Notes: generated by a model from the letters alone, not told the origin. Positions 7,055-14,279 are shown, counted from the first letter of the stretch. The stretch: DNA of 15,000 bases from Symbiodinium natans (GCA_905221605.1 CAJNDS010002676.1:80001-95000), one strand, 5' to 3'. Numbers and translations are program-made.

Positions 7055-7188
7055 TTGGTTGAACTCAACAAGGGAACACATAAAATGTTTCAAGGGCCTA
7101 CCTAGCAACTGGGGTAGAAGCCATTTTTGGTTGAACCCAATAAGGGAACACATGAAATGTCCCAATACCTAGTAACCGGGGGTATAAC
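7055..7188 (+). repeat. Diverged 72-bp tandem duplication
   Basis: TTGGTTGAACTCAACAAGGG... (7055-7126) and TTGGTTGAACCCAATAAGGG... (7127-7188) align through AACACATRAAATGT and ACCTAGYAAC with a short gap. The block has no telomere repeat and no clear gene. Confidence 0.65.
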
Positions 7189-7430
7189 TTGGCTGCACTC
7201 AGAAGAGTAGCTATTAATTAAATTTTTAGCTGCCTTCTTAAGAAACCCAATAAACCCAAAAAGGCTAAGGATCTAAAGTTACAGTAAAGCACCCCAAAGA
7301 ATAAGTACCCTGAACCTCAAAGTAACGTGAGCTGCTGTACAGCGGCAGGCCAAGAGAGCTCGGCCGGTGCTGCACATCGATCTGTACTGCAGACGGCAGG
7401 GATGGTTCTGCGAGACATTGTCTACGATTT

Positions 7431-7526
7431 GCTTAAGTACCCCAAAAGATTATTTTTAAAAAAAGGAGTAAGTAATCCCTATATTACCCTTTATAAGGAA
7501 GGATATTTTTTTCGGGGTTCTTAAGC
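7431..7526 (+). repeat. AT-rich element with 20-bp inverted ends
   Basis: GCTTAAGTACCCCAAAAG at 7431 matches the complement of CTTTTTTTCGGGG-type sequence ending TTCTTAAGC at 7526. A small inner stem GTAAT/ATTAC is present. It may be a MITE remnant. Confidence 0.4.
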
Positions 7527-7613
7527 AATTAGTACTTATAGGGTCCTTAAGGGACGGGTGGCGTGGTGTGGGAGTCAGGGGGAAGGGGTGGGTTTTTGGC
7601 TTTAGGGGGCTGG

Positions 7614-7843
7614 GGTTTAGGGTTTAGGGTTTAGGGTTTAGGGTTTAGGGTTTAGGGTTTAGGGTTTAGGGTTTAGGGTTTAGGGTTTAGGGTTTAGGGT
7701 TTAGGGGTTAGGCCACATTAGGCGTAGGGTGTAGGCTTTGGCGGTTTGGGGCTTAGGATGCTTCTAAACCCTAAACCCTAAACCCTAAACCCTAAACCCT
7801 AAACCCTAAACCCTAAACCCTAAACCCTAAACCCTAAACCCTG
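7614..7843. repeat. Inverted pair of telomere-like arrays
   Basis: About 13 units TTTAGGG (7614-7705), a 60-bp spacer, then about 11 units CCCTAAA (7766-7843). Both arms are almost perfect, so the region can form a stem of about 75 bp. Confidence 0.95.
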
Positions 7844-7847
7844 GGGC

Positions 7848-7884
7848 GTGTCCCGAAACACCTATTACTCGACTAGGGGCAGGC
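7848..7884 (-). CDS. Candidate internal exon, strong acceptor (unrecognised)
   Basis: The acceptor is textbook (poly-T, then TCTCTCAG|G). G plus 12 codons PAPSRVIGVSGH follow, then a GC donor (GCCCCAGG). A CCCTAAA array lies left and a TTTAGGG array right, as at the mutase exons. It is too short to assign a family. Confidence 0.35.
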
Positions 7885-7925
7885 CTGAGAGACAGAATGA
7901 AAAAAACCTGGAGTTTGGAGACTCG

Positions 7926-8045
7926 GTTAGGGTTTAGGGTTTAGAGGGTTTAGAGGGTTTAGAGGGTTTAGAGGGTTTAGAGGGTTTAGAGGGTTTAGAG
8001 GGTTTAGAGGGTTTATAGGGTTTATAGGGTTTAGGGTTTAGGGTC
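7926..8045 (+). repeat. 9-bp GGGTTTAGA array
   Basis: Two TTTAGGG units, about eight GGGTTTAGA units, two GGGTTTATA units, then TTTAGGG again. Confidence 0.9.
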
Positions 8046-8074
8046 ACTTGGTTGTCAAGTAACCTGGGGGAATT

Positions 8075-8163
8075 AAAGGTTAACCTTTGGGATTTAAAAA
8101 GGGGATTCTACCACCCCAAAAAAGGTTTAAAGGTTACCTACTCCAATACTAGGGGAGTATTGG
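8075..8163 (+). repeat. Palindrome cluster
   Basis: A perfect 14-bp palindrome AAAGGTTAACCTTT (8075-8088) begins an imperfect arm pairing with 8110-8136 (CCCC...GGTTTAAAGGTTACC). A separate hairpin follows: CCAATACT, loop AGGGG, AGTATTGG (8143-8163). Confidence 0.55.
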
Positions 8164-8216
8164 GACCTGCTGCTCTGGTTCTCGGCAAGCTCGAAATGAA
8201 GCTTTGGGACTGCGCG

Positions 8217-8535
8217 GTTTAGGGTTTAGGGTTTCGGGTCTAGGCATTTATGAATTCGGGTTCCTACCACCTAAACCCTAAACCCTAAACCCGAAACCCT
8301 AAGCCCTCTGTCCACTGCCGGAGAAGTTATCGCGGCACTTCCTCCCGGTCCACGCCGGCCGAGGGCGCTCCATAGGCAGGCATCTTCCATTTCAGGGTCT
8401 CCTAAACCCTAAAGCCCCAAAATCTAAACACTAAAGCCTAAACGCTAAAGGTTGAACCCTAAACCCTAAACCCTAGACCCAAAACCCTAAACTTTAAACC
8501 CTAAACCCTAAACCCTAAACCCTAAACCCTAAAAG
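8217..8535. repeat. G patch, C patch and C array
   Basis: 8217-8246 is G-oriented; 8271-8306 and 8401-8535 are C-oriented and partly decayed. The GC-rich 8307-8400 spacer is unassigned. Confidence 0.8.
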
Positions 8536-8570
8536 CTAACTGAGGCTCTTGGGTTTAGGGTCTGCAAACC

Positions 8571-8645
8571 TGATGCAGACTGGGGCTGAGGGTTATCAAG
8601 AGATTGGCTCTAGGGGTTGATGAAGCAAAGCGAATAGTGGCTGAC
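8571..8645 (-). CDS. Candidate exon (low confidence)
   Basis: Between ACTTCCAG and GTTTGC there are 25 open codons in phase 0/0 (SATIRFASSTPRANLL...). The spacer is flanked by a C array on the left and a G array on the right. A competing + strand reading (VDEAKRIVADWK after CTCTAG|GG) exists. No family is recognised on either strand. Confidence 0.2.
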
Positions 8646-8651
8646 TGGAAG

Positions 8652-8945
8652 TTTCGGGTTTCGGGTTTCGGGCATTTTGGGTACGTAGGGTATTTAGGGT
8701 TTAGGGTATTCAGGGTACTCAGGGTACTCAGGGTTTAGGGTTTCGGGTGTAGGGTTTAGAGTTTGCAGCGAACTGTGGCGCGCTGTACGGTCCCCAATGC
8801 TGGTGGGTTCAGAGATCTGGTTCGACTGCGTGCCGATGCACCAGTGTCTTTCAATCATGGATTCCCCAGTCCTGGTTTAGGGGTTTAGGGTTTAGGGTTT
8901 AGGGTTTAGGGTTTAGGGTTTAGGGTTTAGGGTTTAGGGTTTAGG
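8652..8945 (+). repeat. TTTCGGG, GGGTACTCA and TTTAGGG blocks
   Basis: 8652-8672 is TTTCGGG. 8695-8730 includes a 9-bp GGGTACTCA sub-block. 8873-8945 is perfect TTTAGGG. The unique stretch 8765-8872 is open in + and minus frames, not assigned. Confidence 0.85.
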
Positions 8946-9092
8946 GCTACTACCCACCTCTATACTACCCCCCCCCGTAGGTTCCCCCCATCATTAAGGC
9001 TATGCAGGGAAAATTCATTAAGCCTACTTATTTATATAAGTTTAAGGGGAACTCAGCCGGGGTGGGGGGTAGTATAGAGGGGGGGAGTAGAG
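8946..9092 (+). mobile_element. MITE-like foldback element, about 147 bp
   Basis: The left end CTACTACCCACCTCTATACTACC... and right end ...GGTAGTATAGAGGGGGGGAGTAG are inverted repeats of about 45 bp. They contain a 12-base identical core (CTCTATACTACC) and GGTTCCCC/GGGGAACT further in. The centre is AT-rich. There is no open frame. A second copy lies at 35-150. No clear target duplication is seen. Confidence 0.6.
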
Positions 9093-9160
9093 GATCCATG
9101 ATGCAAGGTGTCAAGACAGGCATACCTATCTACCAAAAACGCTGGAATTGCAGTACTTAC

Positions 9161-9265
9161 CTCGTGGGCATATTTTGAGCACCCTGCGTCAGGTTTTCGG
9201 GTGGCTGTTCTGCCTGCATACGTTGCGCGGTGCGTTCTCGGCGCTTACACGCAGCTATGTACCAT
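9161..9265 (-). CDS. Candidate exon with consensus splice sites (unrecognised)
   Basis: A pyrimidine-rich acceptor (CTTCCTTCCTGTGCACAG) and a perfect CGAG|GTAAGT donor enclose 34 open codons, WYIAACKRRERTAQRM then EQPPENLTQGAQNMPT. The composition is charged and ordinary for protein. However, the + strand has three long open frames over the same bases, so strand and frame are uncertain. Confidence 0.3.
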
Positions 9266-9357
9266 CTGTGCACAGGAAGGAAGTGGAGCGCGAGAGGCCT
9301 TCTTGCCAACTATAAGCCCTAAGACTCCAACTGGCCTCAAATCCCCAGCAACAAAAT

Positions 9358-9433
9358 TCAGGGTTTGGGGCTTATTTGGTTTAAGGTTTCCGGGTTTAGG
9401 TTTAGGGTCTAGAGTTTAAGGTTTAGCGTTTAA
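9358..9433 (+). repeat. Decayed TTTAGGG array
   Basis: Units strongly diverged. 9434-9640 after it is unique; a + acceptor (GCTTTATTCGCGCAG near 9588) and a minus frame compete and neither is recognised. Confidence 0.7.
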
Positions 9434-9642
9434 GATTACAACTACTCCCCTCCCCTCATCTCGTGATTCCTAGCCCGAACCGACCCCCCAACCCAAACAA
9501 AGCCGAAAACCTGATTGAACAACTGTGCTAGAACCCAAGGCTCGAAAGAATCTTACATTATAAACTTTACATTGCTTTATTCGCGCAGCTGCGGAGACTG
9601 GCCACCATCGTTCAACGAAGACCATGCTCACACAAACGCAGA

Positions 9643-9649
9643 CACAAGC

Positions 9650-9683
<34 letters not shown>

Positions 9684-9840
9684 GGACAGACGGACAGACA
9701 GACACACAGCCAGGCTGACAGCAGACAGACAAGCAAACATACACGTACACACACACACACACAAACCCAGATATGCATGCACACACGCACACCCCAAAAA
9801 CCCACAACCACACAACCAAGCAAACCAACAAACAAAAAAC
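9643..9840 (+). repeat. (CAGA)n and (CA)n microsatellite
   Basis: CAGACAGA from about 9650 to 9730, then ACACAC tracts to about 9790 and CA/AAC-rich sequence. The four overlapping long frames here are low-complexity artefacts. Confidence 0.95.
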
Positions 9841-9963
9841 AAGCAAATTGGGATTCGCCGAAAATGTGGCGTGCAAACGGGTGAAGCCAGTGGGGAGCAG
9901 CAATCGAGGCGATATATCGGATGCAGCAGAAGCAAGTCGGATATCTTGACGAGCCACCCCTTA

Positions 9964-10017
9964 TCCCTAAACCCTAAACCCTAAACCCCAAACCCTAAAC
10001 CCTAAACCCTAAAAACC
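9964..10017 (-). repeat. CCCTAAA array
   Basis: About seven units. Confidence 0.9.
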
Positions 10018-10049
10018 CCGAATCCCTTCCCCTTTTCCACTGGCAGTGC

Positions 10050-10150
10050 AGGCCTCACTGGCTTGACAGCGGCATGTCGACAAGTCGAGTGGGCGAGGGG
10101 GTCCGACACAAGAAAGAGGTGCCATATGTCATACTAGAGAATATACGATG
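10050..10150 (+). CDS. Candidate 3'-terminal exon (low confidence)
   Basis: A strong pyrimidine tract (CCTTCCCCTTTTCCACTGGCAGTGCAG) precedes G and 32 codons starting PHWLDSGMSTSRVGEG, which end at TGA 10148-10150. AT-rich sequence resembling a 3' untranslated region follows. The minus strand is also open here. No family is recognised. Confidence 0.25.
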
Positions 10151-10530
10151 ATCTGATATGATTGAATTCAACATGAATGCGTGTGTATATGTGTATATAT
10201 CTAAATATGCATGCATGTATGTATGTATGTATGTATGTATGTATGTATGTCTAGTATGGTATGTTTTCGTATTTATGATAAAATAGAGTAGGTTATGTTA
10301 TGTGTGTATGTGTTGAATTGTACAATGCATCATCATCTTTCATTACACCATATGATAGCATACTTTTATGGATTTACATAAATACATCAGCATACATACA
10401 CATATATACATCTATATGTATATAGATATGTGTGTTTTGTAGCGTGCTTGCATTTGACTACATCTTATGAATCATCGTACAATAGTTTTTTTTATCATAC
10501 GTTGTACACTCTATAATAGTGTCTGAATGT
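10130..10530. other. AT-rich block with (GTAT)n
   Basis: Strikingly lower GC than its surroundings. A (TGTA)n tract lies at 10212-10249 and an imperfect palindrome CACATATATACATCTATATGT... at 10399-10432. It could be a 3' untranslated or intergenic region; no gene is seen. Confidence 0.7.
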
Positions 10531-10760
10531 AGGGTTTGGCTTTTGGGTGGTTCTATGGGGCACAGCTGTGATATAGCGTTTATAACTAGACCCAGGAGTA
10601 GCCTAGCAATGACAACGGGTGCCCTTTTTGGTCTTAAGAGGAGTACAAGGGAACCCCAGACCGGACCCCAACAAAAAGAAAAAAAGGGCCTAGTCCGCGT
10701 CCTAGATAAGGCTCCATAAAGTGCACCACAGTGCAGCTCTTGACCCTCCATCCAAAACCC
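10531..10760. other. Non-telomeric segment, open on both strands
   Basis: Overlapping frames of 66 (+) and 97 (-) codons cover 10458-10751. Composition is not repeat-derived. It might be a fossil dispersed repeat; a weak pol III A-box-like TAGCCTAGCA occurs at 10601 without a matching B box. Function is unassigned. Confidence 0.25.
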
Positions 10761-10802
10761 TCACGGTTTGGTAGGGTTGATGGAGTTTACAGGGTTTATA
10801 GG

Positions 10803-10907
10803 TTGGGATCTTCCCCCCCCCATTAGACTCACAATCCTCAAAAGGTATGATGGTAACCCTTATTATACTCCCTGTTAAGGACTGTTAGTGTAGGGGGGAA
10901 CATCCAA
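10803..10907 (+). mobile_element. MITE-like foldback element inserted in telomere-like array
   Basis: Inverted termini of about 37 bp: TTGGGATCTTCCCCCC...TCCTCAAAAGG against the complement of CCTGTTAAGGACTG...GGGGGGAACATCCAA. TTACAGGGTTT occurs on both sides (10787-10797 and 10910-10920), as expected for insertion into the repeat. It is non-coding. Confidence 0.6.
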
Positions 10908-10909
10908 CA

Positions 10910-11152
10910 TTACAGGGTTTGTAGGGTTTATAGGGTTTACAGGGTTTAGGGTCTGGGGTTTAGGGCTTAGGGTTTAGGGCTTTGGAGTTGAGGGTGTAGG
11001 GTCTGGGGCTCACGGTTCAGGGAACTGCATTGGTGGATGCAGCCCTAACCCCTAAACCCTCGCCCTAGGTCCTAAGACCCTAAACACCCTCAGATAAACA
11101 ACCCCTAAACCCTAAACCCCTAAACCCTAAACCCTGAACCCTAAACCCTACA
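10910..11152. repeat. 9-bp/7-bp TTTAGGG array and CCCTAAA array
   Basis: 10910-11023 begins with GGGTTTRYA 9-bp units and decays to the right. 11042-11152 is C-oriented, partly degenerate. Confidence 0.85.
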
Positions 11153-11266
11153 GACAAAAACCGTCCAGACCCGACCTCGCATTCGTGAGGCTATGGTCGC
11201 CTGGGCCCTTGGGGCCCTGGTCTAAGGGAGATCTCAGCCAACTCAGCGGCGCTCCTCTCCTGGAAG
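11153..11266 (-). other. Candidate exon spacer between oppositely oriented arrays
   Basis: A unique GC-rich spacer with CCCTAAA left and TTTAGGG right. On the minus strand TACTTCCAG|G opens two plausible frames: ERSAAELAEISLRPG with a GC donor, and RGAPLSWLRSPL... running to a GTTTTT donor. I cannot choose between them, and a + strand frame (TVQTRPRIREAMVAWALGALV, stop) is also open. Confidence 0.25.
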
Positions 11267-11333
11267 TAGGGTTTGGGGTTTAGGGTTTAGGGTTTAGGGT
11301 TTAGGGTTTAGGGTTTAGGGTTTAGGGTTTAGG
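11267..11333 (+). repeat. TTTAGGG array, about 9 units
   Basis: Near-perfect. 11334-11495 is unique sequence with plausible but unrecognised frames on both strands. Confidence 0.95.
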
Positions 11334-11495
11334 AAACCTTACTCCCTCAACCCTAAAGCCCAAATGGGTGTGTTTGATCAAAGCGCGCTTGGGGCCTGCC
11401 AAACCGGTAGAGTGCAGGCTTCCCAACACGAGGAGTAGCTGGCAGCTTTTGAATTCTGAGGGGACTTCCATGGTCCCTTCATTGGGGGACCCTTC

Positions 11496-11750
11496 TTAGG
11501 GTTTAGGGTTTAGGGTTTAGGGTTTACGGTTTAGGGTTTAGGGTTTGGGGTTTACGGTTTAGGGTCCCTGCATGTGGCCCTTAATTGGGAACTCTCATGC
11601 CCCTCACACACCCTACAAGCCGAAGGGCCGAGACTTCGGTGCCCCCCTAAAGAAGGTAAGGGACCGAACTTAAAGGGGCATGTGACTGTGACTTGCGGTT
11701 TAGGGTTTAGGGTTTAGGGTTTAGGGTTTAGGGCTTAGGGCCTAGGGCCT
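11496..11750 (+). repeat. TTTAGGG arrays enclosing a nested hairpin
   Basis: Arrays at 11496-11565 (with TTTACGG variants) and 11696-11750. Between them CATGCCCCT (11596-11604) pairs with AGGGGCATG (11674-11682), around an inner CCGAAG/CTTCGG stem at 11620-11639. Confidence 0.8.
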
Positions 11751-11793
11751 ACGCCCCTCCCACCACCCCCCTCAAGTCAGCTAGGGAAGGCTC

Positions 11794-11895
11794 AACTCTA
11801 AACCCTCAACCCTAAACCCTAAACCCTAAGCATTCAAAGAGAGATTGAGGCTCCAGAGGGAGGAGGAGGAGGAGGCGGAGGAGGAGGAGGAGGAG
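11794..11895. repeat. CCCTAAA patch and (GGA)n microsatellite
   Basis: 11794-11830 is C-oriented. 11857-11895 is GGAGGA repeats. 11896-12087 is G/C-rich unique sequence, unassigned. Confidence 0.85.
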
Positions 11896-12087
11896 TGATA
11901 AGGGAACAGACCCCAAATTCTGAGTCCTAAACTATGCCCTAAAACCTAGACCCTCCCAAATAAAAGGGAGACAAAGGGTGACTTCTGGGGGGCGGGGGTC
12001 CCAAGGGTTCTCCAAGCCCAACATGAGGGGAGGCCCCCAAGATTGGGGTTCCCTTCTTTGGGGGGTAGAGGGGTTTGGGGTTTAAGA

Positions 12088-12197
12088 ATGTAAGTATCTC
12101 CTAAGTAGGGCTAACTACCCCGTGAGGTACCCTAAACATGTAGTAGCTTTAGGGGTAGCTAAGGGGGAGTTAGCCCTACTCTTGGAGATACCTACAT
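12088..12197 (+). mobile_element. 110-bp near-perfect palindromic element
   Basis: The left arm ATGTAAGTATCTCCTAAGTAGG...CTAACTACCCC (12088-12121) pairs with 12197-12163, with few mismatches. Pairing continues inward with ACCCTAAA/TTTAGGGGT, leaving a tiny loop near 12140. Both termini carry a GTRRGTATCTCC motif. There is no coding capacity. Confidence 0.65.
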
Positions 12198-12233
12198 CGG
12201 CGAAGTTGCTTGGGGGTGTGGAGGTTCATGGGT

Positions 12234-12269
12234 TCATTCGTAGGGAACTTCCCAGAACCAACGCAGCAC
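12234..12269 (-). CDS. Probable last exon, VLRWFWEVPYE then TGA
   Basis: The acceptor CAACCTAG|G sits at the edge of a telomere-like array. Eleven codons VLRWFWEVPYE then reach TGA at 12236-12234. Phase 0 joins the preceding exon without a stop. GAAT|GAACCC could instead be a GA donor, in which case the gene continues leftward. Confidence 0.4.
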   Translation of the reverse strand: MLRWFWEVPYE

Positions 12270-12275
12270 CTAGGT

Positions 12276-12450
12276 TGGGGTTTAGGGTTTAGGGTTTAGG
12301 GTTGCTGGGTCCTCCAGCTCCTGACATACTGTCCAGAGTTCGAAGTCCGGATGAAACATCATCTTGGCTGAAGGCCACGGCCAGCAATGGCAATGAGATG
12401 GTTTAGGGTTTAGGGTTTAGGGTTTAGGGTTTAGGGTTTAGGGTTTAGGG
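12276..12450 (+). repeat. Two TTTAGGG arrays around exon 12306-12367
   Basis: 12276-12303 (four units) and 12400-12450 (about seven units). Both are G-oriented. Confidence 0.9.
12306..12367 (-). CDS. Probable exon, KMMFHPDFELW...ELEDP (unrecognised)
   Basis: The strong acceptor GTGGCCTTCAG|CC is followed by 20 codons starting KMMFHPDFELWTVC and ending QELEDP. The donor is GC (CCA|GCAACC), the same unusual type as in the mutase gene. It ends in phase 0, matching the next exon. The frame has natural aromatic and acidic content. Confidence 0.5.
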
Positions 12451-12468
12451 TGTACTGTGCTTGTACTC

Positions 12469-12612
12469 TTTCTCGATCTTCGTCGTCTGGCAGGAGTGTG
12501 AGCATGTACTGGAAGTTCTCTTCGTCTTTTTTCTTTCCCAGCATAACGGAAGCGTTCTGGACCCATCCAGCCCATTCACCCACTTCAGTGGTATGGGGCT
12601 TGTATATGAAAC
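12469..12612 (-). CDS. Probable exon of an unrecognised minus-strand gene
   Basis: After TAAAAG|GT the frame is open for 47 codons: FIYKPHTTEVGEWAGWVQNA, then SVMLGKKKDEENFQYMLTLL, then PDDEDRE. The acidic and lysine-rich composition is unlike the repeat-derived peptides elsewhere. The end is uncertain: a GA donor (A|GAGTAC) gives the phase the next exon needs, while GT or GC donors a few bases on do not. I recognise no domain. Confidence 0.45.
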
Positions 12613-12751
12613 CTTTTAACCCCAAAAACCCGGAGCGTGTGCAGAGTTGCACTTTCAACTTTCAACCCTCAACCCCGAGCCGGCGCTGACCAAACAAAAA
12701 CAAGCTGGCCCTATGATGGCTACATATTCAAGACATCTCAACACCCAATAT

Positions 12752-12890
12752 AAACCCTAAACCCAACATCCAAAACACTAAACCCCTAACCCTAAACCCT
12801 AAACCCCCCAGCCCAACTAGGCTGCCCAAACCACCCCCCTCCCCCCCGAACCTTAAACCCTGAACCCTAAACCCTCAACCCCAAGAAGGA
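12752..12890 (-). repeat. CCCTAAA patches with C-tracts
   Basis: 12752-12808 and 12848-12890, decayed, separated by C-rich sequence. Confidence 0.8.
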
Positions 12891-12924
12891 CCGCTGCAAC
12901 GCGCCTCACTTGCCCTCGAGCGCT

Positions 12925-12952
12925 GCGAGCTCCGCACCTAAGCTTACAGGAA
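12925..12952 (-). CDS. Candidate micro-exon (AELAALEG)
   Basis: Approximate limits. The acceptor CCTTCCTGTAAGCTTAG|G is followed by GT, codons for AELAALEG, AA, and then a GTGAGG donor. It may precede the probable exons at 12612-12234, but an intervening exon would be needed to reconcile phase. Confidence 0.25.
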
Positions 12953-13082
12953 GGGCTAAGAACCCTGGGGTTTGTTTTTTAGGCCTCAACGACCCCATAA
13001 TACTGAGATCGCCCCTAAATGGGGGGGTTTCCGATGATAGGGGTTCCTGGCATCAGGATTGTACTATTTTGGGGAGAACGAA

Positions 13083-13460
13083 GGGTTTAGGGTTTAGGGT
13101 TCAGGGTTTAGGGTTTAGGGTTTAGAGGTTAGGGTACTACCCGTATTTGGGGAAATGCCCAAATAGTAAATCTTACAATTGGAGCTCCAGGCAGGGGCCT
13201 TGGACACCAACAAAAAAAAAGCCTTAGGGTTTAGGGTTGAGGGTTTAGGGTTTAGGGTTCAGGGTTCAGGGTTTAGGGTTTGGTAGAATTTTTGCTTCAA
13301 AGGTCAGGTGAACTCAAGCAGCGCCCAATATGTAAGGGATGCTGCCCTTTTAAAGCTGGCTGACTTTTCCAGGCCTCTCAGTCCCGCAACCCTAGACACC
13401 GTAAAGTTTAGGGTTTAGGGTTTGGGGTATAGGGTTGAGGGTTTAGTGTTCAGGGTCTGG
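13083..13460 (+). repeat. TTTAGGG patches
   Basis: 13083-13135, 13223-13285 and 13407-13460, with unique spacers. TATTTGGG/CCCAAATA forms a small hairpin at 13144-13165. Confidence 0.8.
13177..13198 (-). CDS. Candidate 22-nt micro-exon
   Basis: A run of nine T, then GTTGGTGTCCAAG|G, forms a good acceptor and GTAAGA a good donor, enclosing 22 nt. In one frame (APAWSSN plus T) it joins the AELAALEG micro-exon in phase. The signals are good, but the piece is too short to test by content. Confidence 0.22.
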
Positions 13461-13559
13461 GGCTTAAGGCCCTACACAAAACGAGAATGAAACATGAGGG
13501 GCAGACTGAAGCCCAAAAGAAGCCCTAAGACTGCAAACCCCTCAAGCCCAACAAAGTAA

Positions 13560-13640
13560 GGGCGCCCGAAACCTTAAGCCCTAAACCCGAAACCCTAAAC
13601 CTTGAACCCTAAGCCCTAAACCTTAAACCCTACACCCTAA
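13560..13640 (-). repeat. Decayed CCCTAAA array
   Basis: C-oriented with CCCGAAA and CCTTGAA variants. Confidence 0.8.
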
Positions 13641-13653
13641 GTCGCAAGAGTGC

Positions 13654-13709
13654 CCCCTATCCCTCCATTCAAGGCTGTGGCGAAGTGCGGCTTCGCCTTC
13701 GAGGACCAC
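13654..13709 (-). CDS. Candidate exon VVLEGEAALRHSLEWRDR
   Basis: GATGAG|GTG opens 18 codons plus two bases, ending at a GC donor (GCACTC). The spacer has CCCTAAA left and TTTAGGG right. A + strand alternative reads FKAVAKCGFAFEDHLILP then TAG. Strand is uncertain and no family is recognised. Confidence 0.3.
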
Positions 13710-13720
13710 CTCATCCTGCC

Positions 13721-14155
13721 ATAGGGTTTAGGGTTTAGGGTTTGGGGTTTAGGGTTTAGGGTCTAGGGTTTGGGGTTTAGGGTTTGGGGTTTAGGGTTTA
13801 GGGTTTCGGGTTTAGGGTTTGGAGCTTTGGGGTTTGTTTGTTTGATTTTTTTTTTTAGGTTTAGGGTTTGGGGTTTAGGGTTTGGGGTTTAGGGCTTTTG
13901 GGGTTGGGGTTTAGGGTTTAGGGTTCGGGGTTTAGGGTTTGGGGTTTAGGGGTCTAGGGCTTAGGGTTTAGGGGTTTAGGGTTTGGGGTTTAGGGGTTTA
14001 GGGTTTAGGGTTATTGGTTTAGGGTTTGAGGTTTGGGGTTTAGGGTTTGGGTTTTATGGATTAGGGTTTAGGGTCTTGGGTTTAGGGGGTTAGGGTATGG
14101 GTTAGGGTTAGGGTTTAGGGTGTAGGGTTTGGGGTTTAGGGTTTCGGGGTTAGGG
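13721..14155 (+). repeat. Longest TTTAGGG/TTTGGGG array, about 435 bp
   Basis: TTTAGGG and TTTGGGG alternate, often as 14-bp dimers, interrupted once by a T-rich stretch at 13825-13858. Confidence 0.95.
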
Positions 14156-14274
14156 TTGTCTTCTTCTTTCTGGCAGAGTTGAGTAAGGGAGTTCATGCTA
14201 CCTAAAAAGGTTTCAGTGCTGGCATGTCCCCGGCCGAAAAGGTCGCACGTTACCTGCTCAGAAGCTGGGGGCAT
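14068..14274 (-). CDS. Candidate 5' exon or short ORF (low confidence)
   Basis: ATG at 14274 opens MPPASEQVTCDLFGRGHAS, then STETFLGSM...CQKEEDN, before running into telomere-repeat codons near 14155. The non-repeat part (14156-14274) is the only plausible coding portion. A GTAACG donor after SEQ is possible. No family is recognised. Confidence 0.25.
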   Translation of the reverse strand: MPPASEQVTCDLFGRGHASTETFLGSMNSLTQLCQKEEDNPNPETLNPKPYTLNPNPNPYPNPLNPRP

Positions 14275-14279
14275 ATAAG

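Larger units (their letters stand above)
6948..7613. other. Repeat-free block, AT-rich with one GC-rich island
   Basis: About 660 bp without telomere-like units, holding the 72-bp duplication, a palindrome near 7200-7242 (AGAAGAGTAGCTA...TAGCTGCCTTCTT) and a GC-rich island at 7325-7430. The island is open in several frames on both strands (one + frame after GCGGCAG|G reads AKRARPVLHIDLYC), so it may hold an exon, but none is recognised. Motif GTACCNTGAACCTC is shared by 29-42 and 7304-7317. Confidence 0.4.

Noticed and set aside
286-9433. Arrays as a CRISPR-like repeat-spacer system
   Set aside because: The 7- and 9-bp units have no spacers of regular length, and no associated genes exist.
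9470-9957. Overlapping long ORFs on both strands
   Set aside because: Translations of (CAGA)n and (CA)n microsatellites (CVCVCV, QTDRQTDR).
14156-14180. Strong + strand acceptor TTCTTCTTTCTGGCAG
   Set aside because: The pyrimidine run is the complement of a lysine/glutamate-rich minus frame, and the + frames behind it stop almost at once.
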